64,000 nucleotides of DNA from an uncultured Chlamydiae bacterium (GCA_937996705.1 CALKUQ010000021.1:62001-126000), one strand, 5' to 3'; shown: positions 1-9,596, counted from the first letter of the stretch. The notes: generated by a model from the letters alone, not told the origin. Translations and numbers: made by a program.

Positions 1-1
1 G

Positions 2-1837
2 ATTTCTGATCTTGAGAAATACAACTCTGGCCTCCCCGATTGGATTTTTTCGAGCAACTTGGATGTTCACAAAAAGCAGGATTGGGAACTGCAGGAAAAT
101 GTCCTTTTGAGCAAACTCATTGCGATCACCAGATCTACAGAAATTATGCAGTGGTACATCTTAATGATCTCAAAAACAGCATTTTCTGGAAACAAGAGGA
201 TTGAGGCGAGACTTACCTTCACCAGCAATGATGCGGAAGGGATAGGCTTTTTGCTCAACATTCCGGAGCCAAAAGAGCGCTCTGGCCTTGAAAGTGGGTA
301 TTGCGTCTGGATTGGATCTAAAAAAAACCCTGGAATTAAGCTCTATCGTTCCCATGTAGTGATCTTAGAGATCCCAGACCAATATGTAGAACAGGGAGAA
401 GAGGCTTTTATTGAAATTGAAAAAAGCGATCAAAATATAAAGCTATCGATTAATAAATCTGTTGTTATCAACTACCAAGATTCGATCCCCATTGTAGGAA
501 TGCATGTAGGCCTGTTGATGCAAGACATGGACTTTAGTTTAACTGATTTTAAGGTCCATATCGGAAGTCCGCACGCGATGGTGGGATGCCTCTCGATCCC
601 AGACGCTTTTTTAGCCTCAAAAAACTTTAATTCTGCCCTTGAGGAGTATGAAAAAATCGCCAAATCCTTTTCGGGGAGGACAGAGGGGAGAGAGGCTATT
701 TTCAGGACAGGGATTACCCTCTTGGAAAAAGCGAGATCGGAATCTAAAAAATCGGTAAAGTCCCACCTTTGTGATCAAGCGCTAAAAATTTTTGAACTGT
801 TGCACGCCACTCCAAGTGAGCCGTTAGAATATCTTGGAAAATCGCTTGTCTATCACATGACAAAAGAGCTTGAAGAGGAGCTTAAATGTTTAGAATTAGG
901 GGTGCGCAAATTTAAAAAACATCCCCTAATTCATACTCTTGAGGAGAGAATTTTATTTAGACTCCATGAGAGCGCTAAAAATGATCGGGTAGCGGTCTAT
1001 CAATTTGCTCTACTTACCATTAGCCAGCTCTCTCACCTACTAATTAATCGGGAGACACACGCGCTGATCCATAGTTTGCTGAGCCATGCAGAAAAACCCC
1101 CTTTTATGCACGAGACAAAAGCTGTTACGCAACTCCCAGAACTGTACAGATCTATGGCAATTCAACTCGCATTTTGGCTGAATAAAAAAAGCGCTCTTTT
1201 TGAACTTTTAGAGAAGGAGAGTAATCCTATTCTCCAAGAGAACATCAACTACGCCCTTGCTTTTCTGGGATACACGGAGCACCAATTTCCTAGCCTTGAA
1301 ATTATTACCCTCTCCCAAACCCACCTTTTTTTCTACCTCTACTCGCTCTTAGAGAGGGGAAGTGCCAAACACCTCCTGCATACTTTGGAACAAGTCTCTT
1401 CAAGATTTCCCCAGTGTGAAAAACAATTCGATGTTTTAAAAGTATGGGGATCACTCCTTTTGAAAAATTTTGAGGGGGCTAAAGAGATTTTAGACAAATA
1501 TCCGAGGGGATCTCAACAAAAATACCACTCCCCTTTCTTTTTTCTCTTCGGTTGTTACCTAGCAGCCTCGAGCGGATATGAAGCCGCTTTAAAACACTTT
1601 CAGATCACCCCAGATTTTTCCTATCCATCGATTTTTTCCCTCTTAAGTCACTCACTTAAAGCAAATCCCACCCTCTTTAAAAAATGGGAGGCTCAATCGT
1701 TTAAATGGGAACAAATGGAACTGCTCAAAGAGCAAATTCTTTTTTATCACTGCCTGGGGAAACGGGGAAAAGTGTTATTTTACGAAAGAAAATTGAAGAA
1801 AACAGGGATATACTCTAATATAGTAAGGCATGAATAA
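2..1837 (+). CDS. pknD: PknD-like protein, C-terminal part (5' end outside window)
   Basis: The reading frame is open from base 2, so the gene enters from the left and only about 611 C-terminal residues are visible. No kinase catalytic motifs are present in this part. It starts with a beta-rich segment (roughly the first 190 residues) resembling a concanavalin-like or carbohydrate-binding fold, followed by helical, TPR-like repeats (for example around LEEYEKIAKSF). In Chlamydia the gene directly before valS is the Ser/Thr kinase pknD, whose long C-terminal half has this architecture, and the name rests mainly on that synteny. The stop overlaps the valS start by eight bases, which implies translational coupling. 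An internal TTG at 59 is not a credible start because the frame continues upstream. The kinase domain itself cannot be confirmed. Confidence 0.7.
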   Translation: MSDLEKYNSGLPDWIFSSNLDVHKKQDWELQENVLLSKLIAITRSTEIMQWYILMISKTAFSGNKRIEARLTFTSNDAEGIGFLLNIPEPKERSGLESGYCVWIGSKKNPGIKLYRSHVVILEIPDQYVEQGEEAFIEIEKSDQNIKLSINKSVVINYQDSIPIVGMHVGLLMQDMDFSLTDFKVHIGSPHAMVGCLSIPDAFLASKNFNSALEEYEKIAKSFSGRTEGREAIFRTGITLLEKARSESKKSVKSHLCDQALKIFELLHATPSEPLEYLGKSLVYHMTKELEEELKCLELGVRKFKKHPLIHTLEERILFRLHESAKNDRVAVYQFALLTISQLSHLLINRETHALIHSLLSHAEKPPFMHETKAVTQLPELYRSMAIQLAFWLNKKSALFELLEKESNPILQENINYALAFLGYTEHQFPSLEIITLSQTHLFFYLYSLLERGSAKHLLHTLEQVSSRFPQCEKQFDVLKVWGSLLLKNFEGAKEILDKYPRGSQQKYHSPFFFLFGCYLAASSGYEAALKHFQITPDFSYPSIFSLLSHSLKANPTLFKKWEAQSFKWEQMELLKEQILFYHCLGKRGKVLFYERKLKKTGIYSNIVRHE

Positions 1838-4631
1838 AAAAGAGCTCTCTCCCACTTACGATCCTTCTATTGTTGAAGAAAAATGGTACCTGTTTTGGGA
1901 AGAGGGGGGCTTTTTTCAACCTCAAAATAAGAGCACGAAAGCCCCTTTTTGTGTAATCTTACCTCCCCCCAACGTAACCGGCGTTCTCCATATGGGTCAT
2001 GCCCTTGTCAATACGATTCAAGACATTCTTGTCAGATACATGAGAATGAAGGGGCATAAAACCGTTTGGATTCCAGGAACGGACCACGCAGGAATTTCTA
2101 CTCAATCGGTTGTAGAAAAGCATCTCTTTGCAACTCTTGGAAAACGTCGGGCCGATTTTTCTAGAGAAGATTTTTTACAGCAAGTTTGGCTTTGGAAAGA
2201 TGAGTATGCAGGAAAAATTTTAAGTCAGCTAAAAAAACTTGGTTCCTCTCTGGATTGGTCTAGGCTCCGCTTTACCATGGATGATGTCTCGACAAGAGCT
2301 GTTAAAACCATGTTTAAAAAAATGTTTGACGACGGCCTGATTTATCGGGGTGATTACCTCGTAAATTGGGATCCACTCCTCCAAACTGCAATTGCCGATG
2401 ACGAAGTAGAGCATGAAGAGATAGCCTCCTCACTTTGGTACTTTAACTACCCTGTTGAAGGGGAAGAGGGTCGCTTTCTAACGATAGCAACAACAAGACC
2501 TGAAACGATGCTCGGCGATACAGCTGTTGCTGTTCATCCCAACGATGAGCGCTACGCCGATTTGATTGGAAAAAAAATTCGCCTCCCCCTCACAAACAGA
2601 CTTATCCCGATCATTGCTGACAGATATGTCGATCCAAAATTTGGATCTGGAGCTGTAAAAATCACCCCGGCTCACGATTTTAACGACTACGAAATTGGAG
2701 TTCGCCACAATTTAGAGATGATCAATATTATGGCCCCCGATGCAACAATTAACGGGATGACGGTCGAGGCTGCAAGAATTGATGTGATTCAAAAAATGAA
2801 GGCCCTTGGCCTTATCGAAAAAATTGAACCTCACACGTTGCGCATTGGCATTTCCTATAAATCTAAAGCGGTGGTCCAGCCCTACCTCTCAAAGCAGTGG
2901 TTTATCAAAATGGAGCCCTTCAAAGAGAATCTTTTGAATGCGGTTCGGAGTGGAAAGGTTAAAATCGTCCCTAAAGATTGGGAAAAGACCTACTTCCATT
3001 GGATTGAAAATTTACGCGACTGGTGCATTTCTAGACAACTTTGGTGGGGACACCAAATTCCTGTCTGGCACAATAAAACTAACCCTGAGTTGATGATTTG
3101 TCATATTGAAGAGGGCCTACCAGAAGAGGTACTCAAAAATCCTCACGACTGGGTCCAAGAAGAGGATGTTCTTGACACCTGGTTCTCCTCTGCACTCTGG
3201 CCACTCACCACACTTGGCTGGCCCGATAATACAGATGATTTTAAAACATTTTATCCGACTTCGACCCTTATCACAGGACACGACATCCTCTTTTTTTGGG
3301 TAGCAAGAATGATCCTTATGGGAGAGTATGCAACAGGGAAGGTCCCGTTTGAGCAAACTTTTATCCACGGCCTTATTTACGGAAAGTCTTACTGGCGAGT
3401 CCAAGACGATGGCAACATTGCCTATACTCCAGCAAAAGAAAGGCTTGCTTATGAACTGGGAGAGCCCCTCCCCAAAGAGGTCTTATCAAAGTGGGAAAAA
3501 ATGTCGAAATCTAAAGGGAATGTAATCGACCCTCTTGAGATTATTGGAGAGTACGGAACCGACGCCATGCGCTTTGCCCTCACCTCAAGCGTCACCCATG
3601 CAAGACAGATTGATCTCGATCGAAGGCGGTTTGAGGAGTACAAAAACTTTGCCAATAAACTATGGAACGCTACTCGGTTCATTCTCCTCAACCTAGAAGA
3701 CTTAAGCGAGCTTCAAGAGAGCCTTAATCCCTCTCTTTTTACTTTGGATGATCGGTGGATTTTGTCTAGATTGAATCAAACCATCCAAGAGATGAATCAT
3801 AAGTTCACAAATTACCATTTTAATGAGGCAGCTAAGCAAATCTACGAATTCTTTTGGGATGAGTTTTGCGCATACTACCTAGAAATGTGTAAACCCTACC
3901 TCTTTGCAAAAGTCGGCGCCCCTGAAACACGAGTGAATAAGCAGCATATTTTGCTCATTATTTTACTAGCTTCTGTTAGACTTATGCACCCCATCGTCCC
4001 CTTTATTACAGAAGAAATTTTTGCCCTTCTAAAAGAGAGATTCCAGATAAAAGCAAGTAAAGATAGCTATCTAAGTGACGTATTAGCAACCCTCTCCTCT
4101 GAAGCGTGCATTGTAGCCCCCTACCCTGAAGAGCTCGCCCCTTCCGATATATCTAAAGAGGTAGAGAGAGAATTTGAACTCCTAAGAGAGGTCGTTTACG
4201 CCCTTCGCAACATCCGCGCTGAGCTTCAAGTCCCCCTCGGACAATCTATCGATGTCTACCTTATGGGAGATGACAACAAGATACTCAAATTTATTTATGA
4301 TAACCGCCAAATTCTCCACTCACTTGTTCGTATCCAAAACATTGAATCTTCCCACCAACACGATCTCCTCTCAGCAGCCGGCGCAACAGCCATTGTCAAA
4401 GGGATTAAAATCTTTGTCCCCCTCCCCACAGAGCTCAAAGCAAAAGAGAAACTCCGTCTGACCAAAGAACTCGACAAACTCACCCTTCAACTCCAAGCTC
4501 TCGAGCAAAAGCTCCAGAACCCAGAGTTCACATCAAAGGCCCCCGAGGCCCTTGTCTCTAAAACAAAGCAATCGCTCGCAGAGACTCTCCAAGCCCACAC
4601 CGAAATCGGCCTCAAACTTACCCGGCTTTAA
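1830..4631 (+). CDS. valS: valyl-tRNA synthetase
   Basis: Class I aminoacyl-tRNA synthetase that charges tRNA-Val in the cytoplasm. At 933 aa it has full family length. The HIGH-type signature lies in PPPNVTGVLHMGHAL near residue 50, and the KMSKS loop is WEKMSKSKGN near residue 557. The editing domain lies between them (TTRPETMLGDTAVAVHP is the typical CP1 motif near residue 225). An anticodon-binding domain and a C-terminal coiled coil rich in Lys, Leu and Gln (about residues 860-930) follow, the usual ValS tail that contacts the tRNA elbow. The ATG overlaps the upstream stop by eight bases, so the two genes are probably cotranscribed, as in Chlamydia. Nothing is missing. Confidence 0.98.
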   Translation: MNKKELSPTYDPSIVEEKWYLFWEEGGFFQPQNKSTKAPFCVILPPPNVTGVLHMGHALVNTIQDILVRYMRMKGHKTVWIPGTDHAGISTQSVVEKHLFATLGKRRADFSREDFLQQVWLWKDEYAGKILSQLKKLGSSLDWSRLRFTMDDVSTRAVKTMFKKMFDDGLIYRGDYLVNWDPLLQTAIADDEVEHEEIASSLWYFNYPVEGEEGRFLTIATTRPETMLGDTAVAVHPNDERYADLIGKKIRLPLTNRLIPIIADRYVDPKFGSGAVKITPAHDFNDYEIGVRHNLEMINIMAPDATINGMTVEAARIDVIQKMKALGLIEKIEPHTLRIGISYKSKAVVQPYLSKQWFIKMEPFKENLLNAVRSGKVKIVPKDWEKTYFHWIENLRDWCISRQLWWGHQIPVWHNKTNPELMICHIEEGLPEEVLKNPHDWVQEEDVLDTWFSSALWPLTTLGWPDNTDDFKTFYPTSTLITGHDILFFWVARMILMGEYATGKVPFEQTFIHGLIYGKSYWRVQDDGNIAYTPAKERLAYELGEPLPKEVLSKWEKMSKSKGNVIDPLEIIGEYGTDAMRFALTSSVTHARQIDLDRRRFEEYKNFANKLWNATRFILLNLEDLSELQESLNPSLFTLDDRWILSRLNQTIQEMNHKFTNYHFNEAAKQIYEFFWDEFCAYYLEMCKPYLFAKVGAPETRVNKQHILLIILLASVRLMHPIVPFITEEIFALLKERFQIKASKDSYLSDVLATLSSEACIVAPYPEELAPSDISKEVEREFELLREVVYALRNIRAELQVPLGQSIDVYLMGDDNKILKFIYDNRQILHSLVRIQNIESSHQHDLLSAAGATAIVKGIKIFVPLPTELKAKEKLRLTKELDKLTLQLQALEQKLQNPEFTSKAPEALVSKTKQSLAETLQAHTEIGLKLTRL

Positions 4632-4670
4632 CCAGAATTATCCTTCGTTGAAACCCACAAGCTCTATCAA

Positions 4671-4835
4671 CTATGATTCGAGTTTTTCATCGTAGGGAGC
4701 CACGCATTGTCCAGTATTCTGATTGCATCCCCATGCTGGTGGACAGGTTTTACAAGAACAGCCCCCAAAAAAACAGGACGGGCTACAACAAATGACAGGT
4801 TGTGGATCATTAACACTTTCTTTCTCACTATCCAT
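4671..4835 (-). CDS. small cysteine-rich protein (54 aa, 8 Cys)
   Basis: A short gene missed by a length cut-off. It starts at an ATG at 4835 with a ribosome binding site (AAGAGG about eight bases upstream) and ends in TAG at 4671. The 54-residue product begins MDSEKESVNDPQPVICC and has cysteines at residues 16, 17, 21, 26, 28, 31, 37 and 43, giving a CC-x3-C-x4-C-x-C-x2-C pattern, then two more. The spacing suggests either metal binding or disulfide cross-linking. There is no signal peptide or membrane segment, so a periplasmic role like that of the chlamydial cysteine-rich envelope proteins would need another export route. It lies between the convergent ends of valS and the symporter gene, transcribed with the latter and about 70 bases after its stop. 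Function unknown. Confidence 0.6.
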   Translation of the reverse strand: MDSEKESVNDPQPVICCSPSCFFGGCSCKTCPPAWGCNQNTGQCVAPYDEKLES

Positions 4836-4903
4836 AAATATACCTCTTTTCAGGTAAGGATAACAAAAACGGGCATTTTGACAAGTCTCTTACATTCAAA
4901 TAT

Positions 4904-6289
4904 CTAGGCTGAAAGGGCTTCAGGTTTTTTCTCTTCTTTGTCGAGGAGCTTTTCAAAAAGGGAGCTCTCTTTAGCAATCACTCCGGCTAACAGGATAAGG
5001 CCAATGAGATTGGGAAAGGCCATAAGGCCGTTCATGATGTTGGCAAAGCCCCAAACGAGCTTGAGATTTAAGACAGCGCCAAAAAAGACCATAATGGTGT
5101 AAACTGCTCTGTACCAGGGGGTTGATCTTAATCCAAAGAGGTACTCCATCGATTTTTCGCCGTAGTAAGCCCATCCAAGTATCGTAGAGTAGGCAAACGG
5201 GATAATCGCGATTGTAACTAGGAGGCCTCCATGGGGAAGAACTGTATCAAAGGCTTTAATTGCGAGGGCTGAACCTGTAAGGAGCGTTCCATCAAGGGCA
5301 AATGATCCAAGGACACCAGTTGTTGCAATCACAAGGCCTGTAAGGGTACAAACGATCCCTGTTGTGATAAAGACTGTAGACATTGAGACAAGGGCTTGTC
5401 TTCCTGGCGAATCTGTTCTGGCTGCGGCAGCCGCTATTGATGAGGTGCCAAGACCTGCTTCGCTGGAAAAAATCCCCCGCGAAACTCCATACTGAATCGC
5501 CATCATCACGGTAGATCCTAAAAATCCCCCTGCTGCTGCCTGTCCTGTAAATGCAGACTGGAAAATCATTTGAAACGCTTTTGGGACGGCGTTGATATTA
5601 ATTCCGACAACGATAAGACATGAGGCGAGGTAAAAAATAGCCATAGAGGGGACAAGGATACTGACCACTTTACTGATGCTCTTGATTCCGCCTATAAGGG
5701 GGAGTCCTGTAACCACCATTAAAATAATCCCTATGTATATTGGGTCGATTGAAGGGGCCAGCGCTTTTACAGCTTCTGCAACAGAGTTGGACTGCACCAT
5801 ATTCCCTGTTCCAAAGGCAGTAACTGCAGCAAAAACCGCAAAAATCCCGGCCAACCATTTGCTTTTGAGGCCTTTATGAAGATAATACATGGGACCACCG
5901 CACATCTCTCCCTGCTCATCTATCACCCTATACTTAATCGCTAAAATCGCTTCCCCATACTTGGTAGCCATTCCGAGGAGGGCAGCCATCCACATCCAGA
6001 AAATGGAACCGAGCCCCCCAATTGCAATCGCTGTGGCAACCCCTGTAATGCTCCCTATCCCAATTGTAGCGGCAAGAGCAGTCATAAGAGCCTGAAAATG
6101 AGATATATCCCCAGCTCCCTTTGCCTCATCTTTCATAAACGCAAGCTTATGAGCGTACCAAAGTCTTCGGAACTGTATCCCCCTTAGTCGTACGGTAAGA
6201 TAGAGTCCTACAAATGTAATTAAAACGAGAAGAGGAGTTCCCCAAACCAGATCATTAATCCGGTCTATCCAAAAAATTATGTGATCCAT
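4904..6289 (-). CDS. sodium:alanine symporter family protein (AGCS)
   Basis: An inner-membrane secondary transporter of 461 aa that imports alanine, glycine or a related amino acid together with sodium. The family is recognised from its early motif GLYLTVRLRGIQFRR, the conserved segment ATIGIGSITGVATAIAIGG near residue 75, GGPMYY near residue 130, the GNMVQSNSVAEA stretch near residue 165, and about ten hydrophobic helices. Scavenging amino acids from a host fits an intracellular bacterium. The gene stands alone, facing valS across a short gap that holds a small cysteine-rich gene, with a glycosyltransferase gene 18 bases upstream on the same strand. Substrate and ion are inferred from the family. 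Confidence 0.93.
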   Translation of the reverse strand: MDHIIFWIDRINDLVWGTPLLVLITFVGLYLTVRLRGIQFRRLWYAHKLAFMKDEAKGAGDISHFQALMTALAATIGIGSITGVATAIAIGGLGSIFWMWMAALLGMATKYGEAILAIKYRVIDEQGEMCGGPMYYLHKGLKSKWLAGIFAVFAAVTAFGTGNMVQSNSVAEAVKALAPSIDPIYIGIILMVVTGLPLIGGIKSISKVVSILVPSMAIFYLASCLIVVGININAVPKAFQMIFQSAFTGQAAAGGFLGSTVMMAIQYGVSRGIFSSEAGLGTSSIAAAAARTDSPGRQALVSMSTVFITTGIVCTLTGLVIATTGVLGSFALDGTLLTGSALAIKAFDTVLPHGGLLVTIAIIPFAYSTILGWAYYGEKSMEYLFGLRSTPWYRAVYTIMVFFGAVLNLKLVWGFANIMNGLMAFPNLIGLILLAGVIAKESSLFEKLLDKEEKKPEALSA

Positions 6290-6307
6290 GGGATAAATTA
6301 TACAACA

Positions 6308-7402
6308 TCAGATGTATTTTCTCATAGGATCTCCGTAAGAATGGCAATAAACATCGAGATACTTTCCGATATTTTCCGGTCTTTCGAGCCACCTCTCTTG
6401 AATCAGCCCTCGAGCTCTCCTGCTGGCTGCCAAAAAAGTCTCCTCCGACTCAAGAGTCTCTTTGAGCCTTTTAATCAGATCTTCCCCAGTTTTGAATCTT
6501 ACCGGCGCAATCGCATAGGTAGACATATCTTGACAGGCAATCGGGAGCCCTAATGCAGTTGCCTCTAAAAATTTCAAATCGCTTTTTGCTCTGTTAAAAT
6601 CGTTTTCAATAAGAGGGGCGATGCACATGTTGATTTGTAGATTTGCTAAAAATCTGGGGTAATTATCCGTTGTTTGCCAAGGGTGATACTCGACTAATCC
6701 CCTTTCGATTTCATAGGATAAGGCAGAGGGACGCCCCCCCACTAAGACTAACTGAAATTTGTCGATATTAGCCATTAAAGCCTCTTTTACGTGGGTAAAA
6801 TCGTCTGCGATCTCCTCTCTCCCCTGCATATTAAAAAAATGATTAGCAGATGCAGAGTATAAAATTCTCGGCTTTTTCTTATGGTTTCTGTAATTCCTTA
6901 AAATCAATTCTTCACTAAAATAGTTGCCCATCCAAATGTGAGGGAGGTAATTAGGGATGACGGTAATGTTTTTTTGACTTGTCTTTTTTAAATAGTAATC
7001 TCTTAAAAATGGGGTAGTTACTGTCACCTCATCACAAAGCTCCATAATCTCTCTTGCAAAACTTCCATCCTTTTCAAGACTCTCTTTTGCAAAATTATAA
7101 TCAGGAATATCGTCGTAAAAAACAATATCGTCTGAGTCGTAAATTAATCGAAATTTCAACCGCTTTTTGATGTGGTGCAATTTCTTAAAAAATTCCAAAT
7201 GGTTCTGCTTTCCCTGCCTTTGAACATGGATTGCTGTTGCGTTGTTGTAGTGTAAAAAATCGCGAATAAACATCTGAGAATGATTGACTGTAGCAAGCCT
7301 TTGCATATTCATAATCAACTGAGGCCAAATCATTCGCCAAAAGCCGCACCCTCCAAAATCGGCCGGGTACTGAATCACATAGGGGATTTTTTTCTCACTC
7401 AT
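6308..7402 (-). CDS. glycosyltransferase, GT-B fold (GT1/GT4-like)
   Basis: Probably transfers a sugar from a nucleotide donor to an envelope polysaccharide or lipid. The C-terminal half has the GT-B donor-binding signature KSDLKFLEATALGLPI near residue 280, and a middle segment LVLVGGRPSALSYEIERG typical of the second Rossmann domain. The frame is open for 27 more residues upstream. I chose the ATG at 7402 (MSEKKIPYV) because a longer version would run into the divergent DAHP synthase gene and begin with an atypical hydrophobic stretch. A GAGG lies just before this ATG, with short spacing. The product is about 364 aa. The acceptor cannot be predicted. The neighbouring symporter gene is 18 bases downstream and may be cotranscribed. 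Confidence 0.75.
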   Translation of the reverse strand: MSEKKIPYVIQYPADFGGCGFWRMIWPQLIMNMQRLATVNHSQMFIRDFLHYNNATAIHVQRQGKQNHLEFFKKLHHIKKRLKFRLIYDSDDIVFYDDIPDYNFAKESLEKDGSFAREIMELCDEVTVTTPFLRDYYLKKTSQKNITVIPNYLPHIWMGNYFSEELILRNYRNHKKKPRILYSASANHFFNMQGREEIADDFTHVKEALMANIDKFQLVLVGGRPSALSYEIERGLVEYHPWQTTDNYPRFLANLQINMCIAPLIENDFNRAKSDLKFLEATALGLPIACQDMSTYAIAPVRFKTGEDLIKRLKETLESEETFLAASRRARGLIQERWLERPENIGKYLDVYCHSYGDPMRKYI

Positions 7403-7458
7403 GACCTCATAATATATTGTTATTGAGAATAAGTAGATAAAAAAATTAATGTAGTGGG

Positions 7459-8505
7459 ATGTTTTTAGATACCGACCTCTCATCGCCCGTTTCTCTAAAA
7501 AGCAAGTTTTTACTTACTCGTGGAGGCGGCGCATTTTTATCAGATTCCAGAGATGAAGCTAGAAAAATCGTAGTAGGCAAATCCAAAAAACTTGCTTTAG
7601 TGATTGGTCCTTGCTCAATTCATAACATAGAGAGCGCACTTAGTTACGCTAAAAAACTGAAAAAATTAAGCGATTACGTCGAAGAGACCCTCTTTGTGGT
7701 AATGCGAGTTTATGTCGAAAAACCAAGAACTACCGTTGGCTGGAAAGGATTCCTCTACGACCCTTACTTAAATGGGACAAACGATCTTAATGAGGGCTTA
7801 TCCCTCACTCGAGAACTCTTGCTAGAACTTGTCCATCTCAAACTCCCCTCTGCAACAGAATTTGTCAATCCTTTGACAGCACAATTCTTTGAAGATCTTG
7901 TGACATGGGGCTTTATCGGGGCAAGAACGACCAGCAGTCAGATTCATAGAGAGCTTGCATCCTCTCTCCCTTTTCCCGTAGGCTTTAAAAACACTCTGGA
8001 AGGAGACCTTACTTCCCCTATCAACAGCATTATATCAGCCAAAACACCCCACACTTTTTTAGCTAATAATCAAGAGGGGAGACTTGCCATCTGCTGTTCA
8101 TCTGGCAATCCCCACTCCCACCTGGTCTTACGCGGATCTGAATTGGAACCAAACTATGACAAAGAACATCTCATTTATGCAAAAAAACTCCAAAAAGCGT
8201 CAGGAATCTACCACCCCATCATGATCGACTGTTCCCACGGCAACTCTAAAAAAAACCCCATTCACCAGCAAGAAGTGTTCAAGAGGGTAATTCAACAATA
8301 CATGAAATATCAGACCCCCCTTCTCGGACTTATGGTCGAAAGTTTTCTCGAATCAGGCAACCAATCCCTTGAACTCGGATTCCCCCTCTCCCCCTCCCTC
8401 TCCATCACCGACCCTTGCCTTGGCTGGAATGAAACAGAAAATCTTATTCTTCAATGCCATGAAACACTTTTAGAAACAAAATTATCACAAACAACCCCCA
8501 ATTAA
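7459..8505 (+). CDS. aroG: 3-deoxy-7-phosphoheptulonate (DAHP) synthase, class I
   Basis: Catalyses the first shikimate-pathway step, phosphoenolpyruvate plus erythrose 4-phosphate to DAHP. Diagnostic class I motifs are present: VIGPCSIHN near residue 50, RVYVEKPRTTVGWKGFLYDP near residue 75, GARTTSSQIHRELASSL near residue 155, and DCSHGNSKK near residue 255, carrying the metal-binding Cys and His residues of AroG/AroF/AroH. Length (348 aa) matches the family. Transcription is divergent from the glycosyltransferase gene, and tspO follows after three bases. Which of the three feedback types it belongs to is not decidable by eye, so the symbol is generic. Confidence 0.93.
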   Translation: MFLDTDLSSPVSLKSKFLLTRGGGAFLSDSRDEARKIVVGKSKKLALVIGPCSIHNIESALSYAKKLKKLSDYVEETLFVVMRVYVEKPRTTVGWKGFLYDPYLNGTNDLNEGLSLTRELLLELVHLKLPSATEFVNPLTAQFFEDLVTWGFIGARTTSSQIHRELASSLPFPVGFKNTLEGDLTSPINSIISAKTPHTFLANNQEGRLAICCSSGNPHSHLVLRGSELEPNYDKEHLIYAKKLQKASGIYHPIMIDCSHGNSKKNPIHQQEVFKRVIQQYMKYQTPLLGLMVESFLESGNQSLELGFPLSPSLSITDPCLGWNETENLILQCHETLLETKLSQTTPN

Positions 8506-8508
8506 AGC

Positions 8509-8982
8509 ATGAAAAAAATCACATCATTTCTCTTTTTTCTAGTATTGACACTTTCCATTCAATGGATTGGGAGTCTCTTTACATTTACCTCAGTCAATAA
8601 CTGGTATCAAACCCTGAAAAAACCGGCATGGAACCCTCCAGGCTGGGTTTTTGGCTTTGTCTGGCCCCTCCTCTACCTCATGATCGCAATTTCAGGCTGG
8701 CTCATTTTCATAAAAATAGAGCCTTCAAAGAAAAAAACTCTCGCCCTTTTTACCTATGGCGCGGGACTCCTCTTCAATCTAGCCTGGACCTACTCTTTCT
8801 TTTTCCTCAAAAGTCCAGTGCTTGCCCTAGCTGACCTCCTCATCCTCATCACACTCACCTCGATAAACACCCACCTCTTCCTAAAGCTCTACCGCCCTTC
8901 AGGCCTCCTCCTCATCCCCTACCTCCTCTGGTCCCTCTTCGCCCTCTCCCTCAACCTCGCCATCCTCCTCCTGAACCCCTAA
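8509..8982 (+). CDS. tspO: TspO/MBR family protein (tryptophan-rich sensory protein)
   Basis: A 157-residue membrane protein with five hydrophobic helices. The family hallmark NWYQTLKKPAWNPPGWVFGF lies near residues 28-47, followed by VWPLLYLMIAISGWLIF; conserved Trp and Asn residues (LFNLAWTYSFFF) occur in the third helix. TspO homologues bind porphyrins and cholesterol-like ligands and are linked to oxidative and light-stress responses in bacteria and to mitochondrial outer-membrane function in eukaryotes. The gene starts three bases after the DAHP synthase stop, so it is in the same operon. Its presence in the same window as the photolyase/DUF1295 operon at 57-61 kb is suggestive but not evidence of joint function. 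Confidence 0.93.
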   Translation: MKKITSFLFFLVLTLSIQWIGSLFTFTSVNNWYQTLKKPAWNPPGWVFGFVWPLLYLMIAISGWLIFIKIEPSKKKTLALFTYGAGLLFNLAWTYSFFFLKSPVLALADLLILITLTSINTHLFLKLYRPSGLLLIPYLLWSLFALSLNLAILLLNP

Positions 8983-9035
8983 TAAAAACTCGAAGGGCCA
9001 CACCCATCGTACTGAAGCGATCATTCCACCGAGAA

Positions 9036-9047
9036 TTGACCGGTCAA
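9036..9047. repeat. 12-bp perfect palindrome
   Basis: TTGACCGGTCAA is a perfect 12-base palindrome in the 95-base gap between the convergent tspO and Nudix genes, next to a copy of the GAGTTTCGAAA motif seen again near 63.4 kb. It has no run of T residues, so it is not a standard terminator. It may be a protein-binding site or chance. Confidence 0.3.
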
Positions 9048-9077
9048 CTATTTGAGTTTCGAAAGAACTCTAATAAG

Positions 9078-9566
9078 TTAAGAGTTTAGATGGAGTCCGA
9101 GTCTGCTGAGGATGAATCGGGCAAAGAGGAGGGGATGCTGGATAAGGGTGAGGAAGATTTTTGGGATTGTGATGGAGGTGATTCTCCGCTCAAATGGGGG
9201 CAGGTGTTTTCGGGCGTCTTGGATGAATTCTTCAAAGGGGGGAGGGATTTGTTTGGGAAGATTTGTAAGGGGGAAATAGCTTGCCTCTTTTGCCTCGATT
9301 CCTGGGAAGATCAATCCTGTTACAACTTTGCATTCAAAGAGGTAGACAGGTTTAATGAAAAAGCCTCCCGTGTAGGTAGCAACAAGTCTTACCACTTCTA
9401 CTTGAACTCCTATCTCTTCTTTGCATTCACGAATAATTGCATCTTCTCCACTCTCCCCTTCTTCGATTCCCCCTCCAGGGAGAACCCAGACGGGAACATC
9501 GCGTCTTTTGATTAAGAGAACACTCTCTTCAAGAAAAATTATCGCTAGTACACTTTTTATAACCAT
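9078..9566 (-). CDS. Nudix hydrolase
   Basis: A 162-residue hydrolase of nucleoside diphosphate linked compounds. The Nudix box G-x5-E-x7-R-E-U-x-E-E-x-G-U is complete as GGIEEGESGEDAIIRECKEE followed by IGV, near residues 32-54. The N-terminal strand MVIKSVLAIIFLEESVLLIKR and WVLPGGG are typical. The substrate (oxidised nucleotide, ADP-ribose, dinucleoside polyphosphate) cannot be told from the motif. The C-terminal 40 residues (FERRITSITIPKIFLTLIQH onward) are hydrophobic and basic, not part of the Nudix fold, and could contact membrane. Divergent from the lipoprotein gene, with only 30 bases between starts. Confidence 0.9.
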   Translation of the reverse strand: MVIKSVLAIIFLEESVLLIKRRDVPVWVLPGGGIEEGESGEDAIIRECKEEIGVQVEVVRLVATYTGGFFIKPVYLFECKVVTGLIFPGIEAKEASYFPLTNLPKQIPPPFEEFIQDARKHLPPFERRITSITIPKIFLTLIQHPLLFARFILSRLGLHLNS

Positions 9567-9596
9567 AAAAATCGGGCCTTGGGTATAGTATAAGGG

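Noticed and set aside
9090..9515. 141-codon plus-strand open frame opposite the Nudix gene
   Set aside because: The minus strand carries a complete Nudix box and normal protein; the opposite frame is an antisense shadow.
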